From CAVTYH01 sp963773875 (GTDB lineage: Bacteria > Planctomycetota > Planctomycetia > Pirellulales > JADZDJ01): 64,000 bases of DNA. The position numbers and the translations under genes are program-made. The notes beneath the pieces are model-generated. The model did no database searches, was not told where the DNA came from, and saw only the letters and a list, made by a program, of their open reading frames with translations. Shown here piece by piece: positions 40,301-48,509 of the stretch. The stretch is taken from positions 62,001-126,000 of the forward strand of contig CAVZCV010000009.1 of assembly GCA_963773875.1 (NCBI GenBank), in the 5' to 3' direction. Position 1 is the first letter of the stretch. Each line of letters opens with the position of its first letter.

Positions 40301-41299
40301 ATGCGAACGATTGGTTGCATCGGTCTTCTGGCTTTATGTATAGGTTGCTCAAATTCTGGTGGCGCCGGTATGCCGGACACGGCTAAATCGGAGTCGGGGG
40401 TGGCCGGAAAGAAGAAGCAGATCGCAGTTATCCCTAAAGCGTCCCACGAGTTCTGGAAGTCGGTCCATGCGGGCGCTCAAAATGCGGCTAAGGAAATCGG
40501 TAATGTTGAAATTCTCTGGAAAGCGCCGACCCGCGGCGATGATCCAAACGAGCAAATCAGCATCGTTCAGAATTTCATCACGCGCGGTGTAGATGGCATT
40601 TGTCTGGCACCGATCGACTCTCGGTCGTTGGTCGATGTCGTAAAAAGCGCCAAGCAAGCTGGAATTCCCACCGTGATTATCGACAGTGGATTGGAGGATT
40701 CGACGGACATCGTCAGCTTTGTGGCCACCGACAATGAAAATGGCGGTCACCTGGCCGCACGCGAACTCGGCAAAAGACTAAACGGGAAAGGCAACGTGAT
40801 ATTGTTGAGATACAACCCAGGAAGTGAAAGCACCGAACAGCGCGAACGTGGCTTTTTGCAAACGATCCGCAGCGAGTTTCCGGAGATCAAGTTGCTGTCG
40901 GACGATCAATATGCCGGCACAGATGAGAATTCCGCACTCGACAAATCGCAACAAGTTTTGCTCAAGTACGGAAGGGAGGTAAACGGTATCTTTGCCGTCA
41001 ACGAGTCATCCACAATCGGCATGCTGAAGGCGCTGGAAGACGCGGGCCTTAGCAAGAAAGTCATTTATATCGGCTTCGATTCCAGTGACCGTTTGGTTCA
41101 AGGCCTGGCCGACGGAAACATTCAAGGCTTGGTCCTTCAGGATCCCGTCAACATGGCTTATCTCGGAGTTAAAACCTTGTGCGAGCACCTTGATGGAAAG
41201 CCGGTCGAAAAGCGTGTCGCGACCGGCGAAACGGTGGCCACGCCCGAAAACATGAATGTGCCGGACATTCATAAGCGGCTTTACCCTGAACAGTTCTAG
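40301..41299 (+). CDS. sugar ABC transporter substrate-binding lipoprotein (RbsB/Peripla_BP_4 type)
   Basis: About 332 residues. The lipoprotein signal ends in LLALCIGC (Cys at about residue 17). The periplasmic binding fold follows: QIAVIPKASHEFWKSVHAGA, GVDGICLAPIDSRSLVDVVK, the GKGNVILLRYNPGSESTEQRERGF second-lobe start and IFAVNESSTIGMLKALEDAG. GGAG lies about 6 bases before the ATG at 40301, so the upstream ATG at 40289 is rejected. The ATPase gene begins 10 bases after its stop. It delivers a ribose-like or related sugar to the permease; which sugar is not clear, though the upstream GH97 enzyme suggests a hexose. Confidence 0.9.
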   Translation: MRTIGCIGLLALCIGCSNSGGAGMPDTAKSESGVAGKKKQIAVIPKASHEFWKSVHAGAQNAAKEIGNVEILWKAPTRGDDPNEQISIVQNFITRGVDGICLAPIDSRSLVDVVKSAKQAGIPTVIIDSGLEDSTDIVSFVATDNENGGHLAARELGKRLNGKGNVILLRYNPGSESTEQRERGFLQTIRSEFPEIKLLSDDQYAGTDENSALDKSQQVLLKYGREVNGIFAVNESSTIGMLKALEDAGLSKKVIYIGFDSSDRLVQGLADGNIQGLVLQDPVNMAYLGVKTLCEHLDGKPVEKRVATGETVATPENMNVPDIHKRLYPEQF

Positions 41300-41309
41300 C
41301 GGGTGAAGC

Positions 41310-42833
41310 ATGCCGCCTCAATCGATTGTTTTGGAAATGGAAGGAATCTGCAAGCGCTTTGGAGCGACGCGGGCGCTTCGCAATGTGGCTCTGGCAGCTC
41401 GGGCCGGCGAAGTGCTGGCTCTCGTGGGTGAAAATGGCGCCGGAAAAAGTACTCTGATGAAAATACTTAGCGGCGCTCATCGGCCCGACGAGGGACGGAT
41501 GACGCTGCTAAATCGGTGCTATGCTCCGCGCAATCCAATGGAAGCTCGCCTCGCCGGTGTCACGATGATTTACCAGGAGCTAAACCTTGCGCCGGATTTG
41601 AGCGTTCAAGATAACATTTTACTGGGCCAGGAACCGCGGCGATACGGAGTACTCAATCGCCGTTCCGGTCGCCGAGTCGCAGAAGAAGCCTTGGCCAGAC
41701 TTAGTTTTGGAGAGACCGATCTGCGGACTTCCGTGGGCCGCTTACCAGTTGGCAAGCAACAGCTCGTGGAAATCGCCAAGAGCGCTGGTTTCGGAAGCGA
41801 AGGTCATCGTCTTTGACGAACCCACGAGTTCGTTGTCGAAACACGATGTCCGCCGGCTCTTTCAAGTGATCGCCAAGCTTCGCGATGCGGGCCTGGCAGT
41901 TATTTACATCAGCCATTTTCTCGAAGAAATTCGGCAGGTATGCGATCGATATTGTGTGCTCAGGGACGGTGAAACCGTTGGCGGCGGAGAATTGTCAGCG
42001 GTTAGCGATGCCCAAATCGTCACACTGATGGCCGGACGCGCAATCTCGCAGTTATTTCCTCGGGTGCCGCACAATGCCGGCGACGTAATTGTGACCGTGA
42101 AGCACTTGAGCGGGCGAAGAATGCCCAGCGATGTTTCCTTGCAATTGCGTCGCGGCGAAATATTTGGAATCGCCGGTCTGGTCGGCGCTGGTCGCACTGA
42201 ACTATTGCGGTCTCTGTTTGCACTCGATTCAGTCCGCACCGGTGAAGTCCATCTCGGCGCGGCAATGCCGGCCGCTACGCCACGCGCAGAATCAAGGCGG
42301 GTCTAGGCATGGTTTCGGAAGATCGCAAAGCGGAGGGGCTAGCGCTGGAGCGCTCGGTCGTCGACAATCTTACCTATTCACGAATCGGGCTGTACTCGCG
42401 TCTTGGCTGGTTAAATCTGCGGCGTCGCGATGCAGCGGCACGTTTCTGGATCCAACGCATGGCGATCAAAGCGCGCGGACCTCATCAGCCGTTGGCGGAA
42501 CTTTCCGGCGGCACCCAACAAAAAGTCGCTTTGGCGCGAGTACTTCATCAGGATGCGGATGTGCTGTTATTGGACGAGCCAACTCGCGGAATCGATGTGG
42601 GCACCAAGGCGGAAATCTATCGGTGGATTGGAGAATTGGCCGCCGCGGGAAAAACGATAATCTTTGTTAGCTCTTACCTACTGGAGTTGATGGCGATTTG
42701 CGATCGCCTGGGAGTGATGTCGCGCGGACGACTGCGCGAAGTCCGCCCTATCGCCCAGTGGAGTGAAGAGGAGGTACTCGCCTGCGCGGTCAGTAACGAC
42801 ACCGTCGACGAACAATCCGGCCGTTCCACATGA
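41310..42833 (+). CDS. sugar ABC transporter ATP-binding protein (RbsA/MglA type), two frameshifts
   Basis: A double-ATPase protein of about 507 residues, normal for RbsA. Segment 1 (41310 to about 41781) has Walker A GENGAGKST and the Q-loop YQELNL. The frame changes at about 41781 (GCCAAGAGCGCTGG); segment 2 then reads ALVSEAKVIVFDEPTSSLS (Walker B) and EIFGIAGLVGAGRTELLRS (second, degenerate Walker A). A second change at about 42268-42285 leads to RRIKAGLGMVSEDRKAEGL, LSGGTQQKVALAR (signature) and VLLLDEPTRGIDVG. It couples ATP hydrolysis to import by the permease downstream, whose start overlaps its stop by four bases (ATGA). Confidence 0.9.
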
Positions 42834-44170
42834 GTCAACAAACTTCCCAAAAGACGCGAATTCTAGCCGGCCACCTGCTTTCGTCGATCTGGTCTTTGGG
42901 ACGGGCTCTCGCGGCGGTCGTTTGCTCGATCGCTTTCTTTGCGATTGTCGATATTGCCGTCAATGGTCGTGATGCCACTTTCTGGAGCACGAGCAACTTG
43001 CAGACGATTTCCGTGCAGAATGCCTTCGTTGCGATCGCTGCCTTAGGAATGCTGTTGGTAATTATTGCTGGAGGGATCGACCTGTCGGCGGGAATGGCGT
43101 TGGCCTTAAGTGCGGCCATTACGGCATGGGGGCTGCGTGAGGATGTGGGTTTCTTAATCGCACATGGCCAAAATGTGGCCGGCGCAGCGCAACAACTGAA
43201 GACTGCCGACGCGGCTGTTCAAGCAGCGGAACGCCGAAATGATGACCATCAGCTGGATCAATTGCGAGAGGTCGTAAGTGCACGCCGGCGCCAGTTAATC
43301 GATCTGGTCCAAATCAAACTTGATCAATTGGAATCATCAGCTGGGGAAGGAACACCAAGCTTGCGATTGCAAAGTCAAATTACCGAGCTACGACGCGGTC
43401 TGCAGAACATGCGGGACGCTTCAACGCCGACCGAAACCGATCCGACTTGGATTCGAATCGTACCGAATGCTTCCAGTTCCGGATGCCTCGCAGTATTGAT
43501 GGGCATCGGAACAGGAATCCTGTGCGGCCTGTTCAATGGTTTGATCATTGTACTTTTGCGAGTCGTGCCTTTCATCGCGACCTTGGCCACGATGACCATC
43601 TATTTGGGCCTCGCCAAGATCGTCGCCGACGAGACGGCCGTGCGGCCATTGCCGCACCAGGTGCCTGATTGGCTCAGCGAGCTTTCGGCCGTTCGACCGT
43701 CTCCTTCGTGGCTGTTGGTCTCAAAGGGAGTCTGGCTGGCTCTACTTCTGGCCGCGGTTGTGGCTTGCATTCTGCGCTACACGGTCTTTGGCCGCTACCT
43801 ATTTGCCATCGGCTCCAACGAATTGACTGCACGATTGTGCGGCGTCAATGTGCCGATGATCAAGGTCGCGGTGTACACCTTGTCGGGTTTGTTACTCGGC
43901 GTGGCAGCGATTTGTTTCTTTTCGCGGCTAAATTCCGGCAACCCGACATCAGGCACAGGTTTGGAACTCAAATTCATTGCCGCCGTGGTGATCGGCGGAG
44001 GCAGTTTGAGCGGCGGGCGTGGTACTGTGCTTGGCGCAGTAGCCGGCACCGCCATTATGGGCATCATTGCCAGCGGTTGCACGCTGCTCGGCATGCGAAA
44101 TCCGCTGCAAGACATTGTCTTAGGACTGATTATTTTGGCCGCGGTGACAGTTGATCAATGGCGAAAATAA
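42830..44170 (+). CDS. sugar ABC transporter permease (RbsC type) with a large helical insertion
   Basis: A 446-residue permease, about 120 residues longer than usual RbsC proteins. The conserved core is present: GGIDLSAGMALALSAAI (about residues 81-97), FNGLIIVLLRVVPFIATLATMT, FGRYLFAIGSNELTARLCGV (EAA-like region), IGGGSLSGGRGTVLGAVAG. Between the GGIDLS helix and the next membrane helix lies an extra segment at residues about 102-215. It is charged, leucine-spaced and helical (DQLREVVSARRRQLIDLVQI and following), likely a coiled coil. The start overlaps the ATPase stop. The insertion might contact the binding protein or a partner; this is inference. Confidence 0.9.
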   Translation: MSQQTSQKTRILAGHLLSSIWSLGRALAAVVCSIAFFAIVDIAVNGRDATFWSTSNLQTISVQNAFVAIAALGMLLVIIAGGIDLSAGMALALSAAITAWGLREDVGFLIAHGQNVAGAAQQLKTADAAVQAAERRNDDHQLDQLREVVSARRRQLIDLVQIKLDQLESSAGEGTPSLRLQSQITELRRGLQNMRDASTPTETDPTWIRIVPNASSSGCLAVLMGIGTGILCGLFNGLIIVLLRVVPFIATLATMTIYLGLAKIVADETAVRPLPHQVPDWLSELSAVRPSPSWLLVSKGVWLALLLAAVVACILRYTVFGRYLFAIGSNELTARLCGVNVPMIKVAVYTLSGLLLGVAAICFFSRLNSGNPTSGTGLELKFIAAVVIGGGSLSGGRGTVLGAVAGTAIMGIIASGCTLLGMRNPLQDIVLGLIILAAVTVDQWRK

Positions 44171-44376
44171 CCGCATGCCGCGCTGTTTGTTACCGACAGA
44201 AAGCCGACCCTGTTAAATGGCACAGGCACCCTGATTCTGTCTCGGTCGACTCCGGATTGACGTGCTTCCCTCGTGAAAGATGCGGATGACTGCCAATTTC
44301 CTCGAATCGCGACCCTTTTCGGCGAACCGTGCAAACTCCGCCGATGGACGAGTGCCACTAGAACAGTAAGCCTCCT

Positions 44377-45186
44377 ATGCGCTACCGCCGAACAATTTGG
44401 ATCGTCGCGTCTGTGCTCTTGATTTGCACTACGCTCTTTGTCATGGAGTCGCTGGGCCAAGGGCCGATTTCGCCAGCGCCAGTTCCCGCCACCGATCCTG
44501 GTCAGAAGCCGGTTCCGGCAGCTACGCCCGAGGAACAAATCCCGCCGGCGCTAACGCATTATCAGGGACGCGAGATTGCCCAGACGATGCATTACTCGGG
44601 CGCGCCCTGGTTGGTCCGCGAATCGCGCGAACGGGAGGAAGAGTGCAGCACGATGCTGAAGAATTTGCACGTCCGCTCGGGCCAGACCGTGTGCGATATG
44701 GGGTGTGGAAACGGCTTCTATACACTTAAGCTGTCGGAGTTGGTGGGAGCCGACGGCGAAGTACTGGCCGTTGATATCCAGCCGGAGATGCTGCATCTCC
44801 TGGACCAGCAGTGCAAAGAGGCCAAGCGGAAGAATATCAAATTGATTTTGGGCTCTCTGATCGACCCTCACTTGCCGGCCGGCAAAGTCGACCTAGTCTT
44901 GTGTGTCGACGTGTACCACGAGTTTTCACACCCGGAGCAGATGTTGGCCGCGATGCGCAAGTCGCTACGGCCGGAAGGCCGCCTGGTGCTGGTGGAGTTC
45001 CGCGCCGAAGACCCGAAAGTTCCGATCAAGCCGCTGCACAAGATGAGCAAAGCGCAAATCTTGAAGGAAATCCCCGCCAACGGCTTTCGGCTGGTGGAGC
45101 AATTTGATGAACTCCCTTGGCAACACATGATGTTTTTCCAGCGCGATGACACAACACATTTTGAACCGAATCATAGCCAGAAATAA
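44377..45186 (+). CDS. class I SAM-dependent methyltransferase with an N-terminal export/anchor sequence
   Basis: The 269-residue protein begins with a hydrophobic segment (TIWIVASVLLICTTLFVME, residues about 6-24) and a proline-rich linker. A methyltransferase domain follows: VCDMGCGNGFYTLKLSELVG (motif I), VLAVDIQPEMLHLLD (acidic loop), DLVLCVDVYHEFSHPEQML (motif IV) and LRPEGRLVLVEFRAEDP. The catalytic domain looks intact. An N-terminal membrane segment on a SAM enzyme is odd because SAM is cytoplasmic; the domain may face the cytoplasm if the helix is an anchor with N-out topology. Homologous planctomycete proteins with this layout are common in my experience of the group, but their substrate is unknown. 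Confidence 0.8.
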   Translation: MRYRRTIWIVASVLLICTTLFVMESLGQGPISPAPVPATDPGQKPVPAATPEEQIPPALTHYQGREIAQTMHYSGAPWLVRESREREEECSTMLKNLHVRSGQTVCDMGCGNGFYTLKLSELVGADGEVLAVDIQPEMLHLLDQQCKEAKRKNIKLILGSLIDPHLPAGKVDLVLCVDVYHEFSHPEQMLAAMRKSLRPEGRLVLVEFRAEDPKVPIKPLHKMSKAQILKEIPANGFRLVEQFDELPWQHMMFFQRDDTTHFEPNHSQK

Positions 45187-45367
45187 TCGCTTACCATTTG
45201 CCTTCATCTGCTGAGTCCTATATCTCCGAATCAACAATTTGGCCGCCGTAAACACGTTCGACGAGGACATTACTCAGAACTGTCGCCGGTAAAGCGGGGT
45301 TTATTTTTGGGGTGGCGCTGGGTTAGCAAATACCTACCTAACGCCGCCGAAATCTGGAGCTCCGTGC

Positions 45368-45889
45368 GTGGCCAATGAATGTTCCGACGGTGAAATTCCG
45401 GAGATGCTCCGCCATTGGCTGCTGCAGGCGGTGGAAGCGGGCGCATCGGATTTGCACTTGGTCAGCGGTTATGCGCCGACGTTGCGATTAAATGGTGGTC
45501 TGCGACGGTTGGACTCAGCGCCGATCTCGGAACCAGAATTGCGCGCGCTGTTAATGCCCCCGGTGGTCAAAGTTGCGGCAGACGCGTTCTTGGCTGAAAA
45601 GAACGTCGACTTCGCAGTGCAGCTGCAGGTCAATATCGCAATTCAGCGCTTTCGCACTAACTACTTTTTGAGCGGGCAAACGATGGGCGTTTGCTTTCGC
45701 GTCATCCCCGCCAAAATCCCCGACTTTGCTTGGGCGGGATTCCCGGCTGAATTGGCGACGCGGCTGGTTCACTTTCGCGATGGACGTTACAATGCAAGGC
45801 ACGAAACTGCCACGGTTCAGGCTGCGGACGCTGCTGATCGCAATTGCGCTGTTCAGCATTCCGATGGGCTGGGTCGCCTACCAGCTTAA
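45368..45889 (+). pseudogene. pilT-like N-terminal fragment, cut before the Walker A motif
   Basis: The frame from a GTG at 45368 reads as the N-terminal PAS-like domain of PilT/PilB-type ATPases: LLQAVEAGASDLHLVSGYAP, LRLNGGLRRLD, and FPAELATRLVHFRDG. In intact PilT the next residues are the beta strand and Walker A loop. Here homology stops at about 45775 and the frame runs for about 35 unrelated codons to 45889, overlapping the start of the next gene. A deletion fusing the pilT start to the following gene explains this. It probably makes no functional ATPase. Confidence 0.65.
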
Positions 45890-46097
45890 TTGGATTTGCC
45901 AGCGCCATGCGTTTCTTACTAATCCAGGAGTATCGGCGTCTGCCAGGAGCATCGACGCCGATGTATATACTCCATGGCAGTTAAGGCTGCTTGGTGAACG
46001 CGATCCGCTCTGCATCTCGGTACCGCAAGAATTAGCGCACGAAGCACACAGACTGTTTCCGGGTGTAGCAATTGAGGCATTTGACCCAGACGACTAA
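45780..46097 (+). CDS. small membrane protein (planctomycete 'RLRTLL' type)
   Basis: About 105 residues. The start MQGTKLPRFRLRTLLIAIAL leads into one membrane helix and YQLNWICQRHAFL, a combination seen in many short planctomycete proteins ('FRLRTLL...W.AYQLNWI.QR..FL'). A soluble part of about 65 residues follows (LLGERDPLCISVPQELAHEA). Function is unknown. ATGs at 45780 and 45792 are both possible. It begins immediately after the homologous part of the pilT fragment. Confidence 0.6.
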   Translation: MDVTMQGTKLPRFRLRTLLIAIALFSIPMGWVAYQLNWICQRHAFLTNPGVSASARSIDADVYTPWQLRLLGERDPLCISVPQELAHEAHRLFPGVAIEAFDPDD

Positions 46098-46283
46098 AAG
46101 CGAATTATCGGGCAGACTGATGAATTGTCGGGCAAGGCCCTCGTAAGTCTCATAAAGCCCTCATAAGCGTGGCCGTGTGTACACGCACGTAGATTGCCTC
46201 TCTTAACGCTCTGTGCCCGAAATTCAGGGCAACTAGCTGTCCGATCGGCACGTAGCAGGGAATCTTAAAGTATTTTGCCGGTG

Positions 46284-46728
46284 GCCTAAAAAGGCCCTTG
46301 ACATGAGATCGCCTGTTCACTACGATACGAATGGAGCCATTGGGCTCTGGTTCCGGCAAGCCGGGGCTGATGGTTTTTGGCAATTTGAGCGAGTACAAAA
46401 AGGGTCTAGGTGTCTGAGGGCCTGGGTTGTCTCGTGGTCTGCGCTGGGCCAGTCTTTCCGCGAATGGCAGGCGAGTTTCGGAGAGTCTGGCATACGTAGG
46501 GGGCGGGTAACCAGACACTCGGACACTCAGGAACCAAGACACCCAGTCACCCAAACACCAGGATCCCTCAAATGTGCGAAATAACCGCTTCAAATCGAAC
46601 GAGAATTTTCGAGCGATTTGGGGGCCGGAAGGCGGAGAGTGAAAGAACTGTGAAATTACTCGGACGAAAAATTGCAAAAACGACTACACAGGTTGAAAAT
46701 CATGCAGCGGTTTTTTCACTTTGAAACG
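46284..46728 (+). ncRNA. intergenic element, copy B (candidate structured RNA or small mobile element)
   Basis: This is the diverged relative of 20249-20590, in the same orientation and with the same order of conserved blocks. Its internal hairpin is longer: TAGGTGTCTGAGGGCCTGGG and following (about 46406-46440) can pair with CAGACACTCGGACACTCAGG and following (about 46512-46545). The terminal inverted repeat is GAGTGAAAGAACT (46637-46649) with GGTTTTTTCACT (about 46709-46720). Compared with copy A a T-A pair has become G-T, which keeps pairing only in RNA. No credible protein is encoded. Confidence 0.5.
46298..46326 (+). promoter_or_regulatory. sigma70-like promoter of element B
   Basis: TTGACA (46298-46303, perfect consensus) and TACGAT (46321-46326) are separated by 17 bases, in register with the promoter of copy A. 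Confidence 0.65.
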
Positions 46729-46970
46729 CGATTGCCAGGAATGGACCACGCGAGGCACGTTTTTCCCGTGGAAAATGCCTGGAGCACGTGCCAGTGGTTT
46801 CATCTGCTTTTCGGCGGCAGTGATCGCGTGCGAGAAGTGCGGCGATATTCACGGCAATAATTCAATCCAGGCAAAACGGCATCAAAAGTGTAAGATGAAA
46901 AAATGATTTGCCGAATGACTTAAATGTTAATTTTGTTCCAGGAAAACGATTGATCTTAAGGAGGAGTTCC

Positions 46971-47306
46971 ATGCGAGTTTTGATGATTGTCGAATGTCCC
47001 CATGAACCGTTCAATACGCTCGTGCGCAAAGGCACGGCGGGCGAGATCATTGCAAAGATTCTCGATACGATCAAACCGGAAGCGGTTTGCTTTACCGAAT
47101 TGCACGGACGGCGTACGTGCGTGCTGACCGTCAACTTGGAAAACGCATCGCAAATTCCCACGCTGGCCGAACCGTGGTTCCTGAATTTTCAGGCCGACTG
47201 CCACATTCATCCGGCAATGACGCCCGACGATTTGAAACTGCGCCGGCTTGGCGGAGCTGGGAAAGAAATGGGGATGACAATAAAGTTGCTCGCCACGCAG
47301 AGATAA
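46971..47306 (+). CDS. small conserved hypothetical protein (DUF3303-like)
   Basis: About 111 residues. AGGAGG lies 7 bases before the ATG at 46971, so a longer frame from 46908 is rejected. The fold pattern is ferredoxin-like: strand MRVLMIVECP, helix GTAGEIIAKILDTI, strand AVCFTELHGRRTCVLTVNL, helix and ADCHIHPAMTPDDL. Proteins of this kind are abundant in planctomycetes and acidobacteria and are sometimes mislabelled as pantothenate synthetase; their role is not known. ispG starts 43 bases downstream on the same strand, but a functional link is not established. Confidence 0.65.
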   Translation: MRVLMIVECPHEPFNTLVRKGTAGEIIAKILDTIKPEAVCFTELHGRRTCVLTVNLENASQIPTLAEPWFLNFQADCHIHPAMTPDDLKLRRLGGAGKEMGMTIKLLATQR

Positions 47307-47349
47307 ACTCAATCAACTTTGGAATGCCAACGGCAAAATTCAAATTCCT

Positions 47350-48501
47350 ATGATCGATATTCAACGTAATCCGACACGGTCAGTAAAAATCGGCACGGCA
47401 ACGATTGGCGCGGGGCATCCGATCGCGGTGCAGAGTATGACGGCCACTTCGACCCAGGATGTGGCGGCGACGGTCGGGCAGGTGCGCGATTTGGAGCGCG
47501 CGGGCGCCGATGTGGTGCGGATTGCCGTCGATAGCCGCAAGGATGCCGAGGCGCTGGCGGAAATTCGCCAGCAGACTTCGGCGAACCTGGCGGTCGATTT
47601 GCAAGAGAATTATCGGCTGGTCACCGAAGTGGCGCCGCACGTGAATAAAGTGCGGTACAACCCGGGCCACCTGTATCATCATGAGCGCGAAAAGCCGTGG
47701 CAGGACAAAGTAAAGTTCATTGTCGAAGTGGCGGCCAAGAGCAACTGTGCAATTCGCATTGGCGTGAACTGCGGCAGCGTCGATCCGGCGAAGAAAGAAA
47801 AGTACGACCCGGCCGATTCGATTACGCCGATGCTCGAGAGTGCCTGGGAACATTGCGAACTGCTCGACAAGCTCGGTTTTACGCAGTACTGCGTTTCATT
47901 GAAGGATTCCGACCCGCGGAAAGTGATCGAAGTGAATCGCCGATTTTCGGAACAGCGCCACGATGTGCCGTTGCACTTGGGCGTGACGGAAGCCGGCATG
48001 CCGCCCGATGGGATCATCAAAACGCGCATTGCCTTCGAGCAGCTCATCAGCCGCGGAATTGGCGATACGATTCGCGTTTCACTCACTGTGCCCAATCCGC
48101 GCAAGGGGGAAGAAATTGCTGCCGGCCGATCGATTCTAGCCGACATCGCCGCGGGCCGAGTGCGCAGCGTCGTCGATTACGGGCTAAAGACGCTGAACAT
48201 TATCAGTTGCCCCAGTTGTTCGCGGGTTGAAAACGAAGCGTTCGTTGAACTAGCACAAGATGTGAAAGAGATGACCCGGTACGCCGAAGATCACGACATT
48301 ACCATTGCCGTCATGGGTTGCCGGGTGAACGGGCCTGGCGAAACCGATGATGCGGATCTCGGGCTGTGGTGCGGGCCAACGGTCGTGAACCTGAAGCGCG
48401 GCAGCGAAGAGCTGGGCGCGTTCGGTTACGACAAGATTCTGCCGAAGCTCAAAAGTGAACTCGACTCGCTGATTGCTGAAAGGAAGGTGGTGTCAAAATG
48501 A
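47350..48501 (+). CDS. ispG: (E)-4-hydroxy-3-methylbut-2-enyl-diphosphate synthase
   Basis: It catalyses the next-to-last step of the MEP pathway for isoprenoids, reducing MEcPP to HMBPP with a [4Fe-4S] cluster. The 383-residue length is normal for the short bacterial form. It starts with PTRSVKIGTATIGAGHPIAV and QSMTATSTQDVAATV. The cluster motif ISCPSCSRVENE (CxxC near residue 280) and the later Cys in AVMGCRVNGPGE are present, completing the three ligands plus Glu. The frame is intact from ATG to TGA. It is one of the few central metabolism genes here with no frameshift. Confidence 0.97.
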   Translation: MIDIQRNPTRSVKIGTATIGAGHPIAVQSMTATSTQDVAATVGQVRDLERAGADVVRIAVDSRKDAEALAEIRQQTSANLAVDLQENYRLVTEVAPHVNKVRYNPGHLYHHEREKPWQDKVKFIVEVAAKSNCAIRIGVNCGSVDPAKKEKYDPADSITPMLESAWEHCELLDKLGFTQYCVSLKDSDPRKVIEVNRRFSEQRHDVPLHLGVTEAGMPPDGIIKTRIAFEQLISRGIGDTIRVSLTVPNPRKGEEIAAGRSILADIAAGRVRSVVDYGLKTLNIISCPSCSRVENEAFVELAQDVKEMTRYAEDHDITIAVMGCRVNGPGETDDADLGLWCGPTVVNLKRGSEELGAFGYDKILPKLKSELDSLIAERKVVSK

Positions 48502-48509
48502 ACTGGGCA

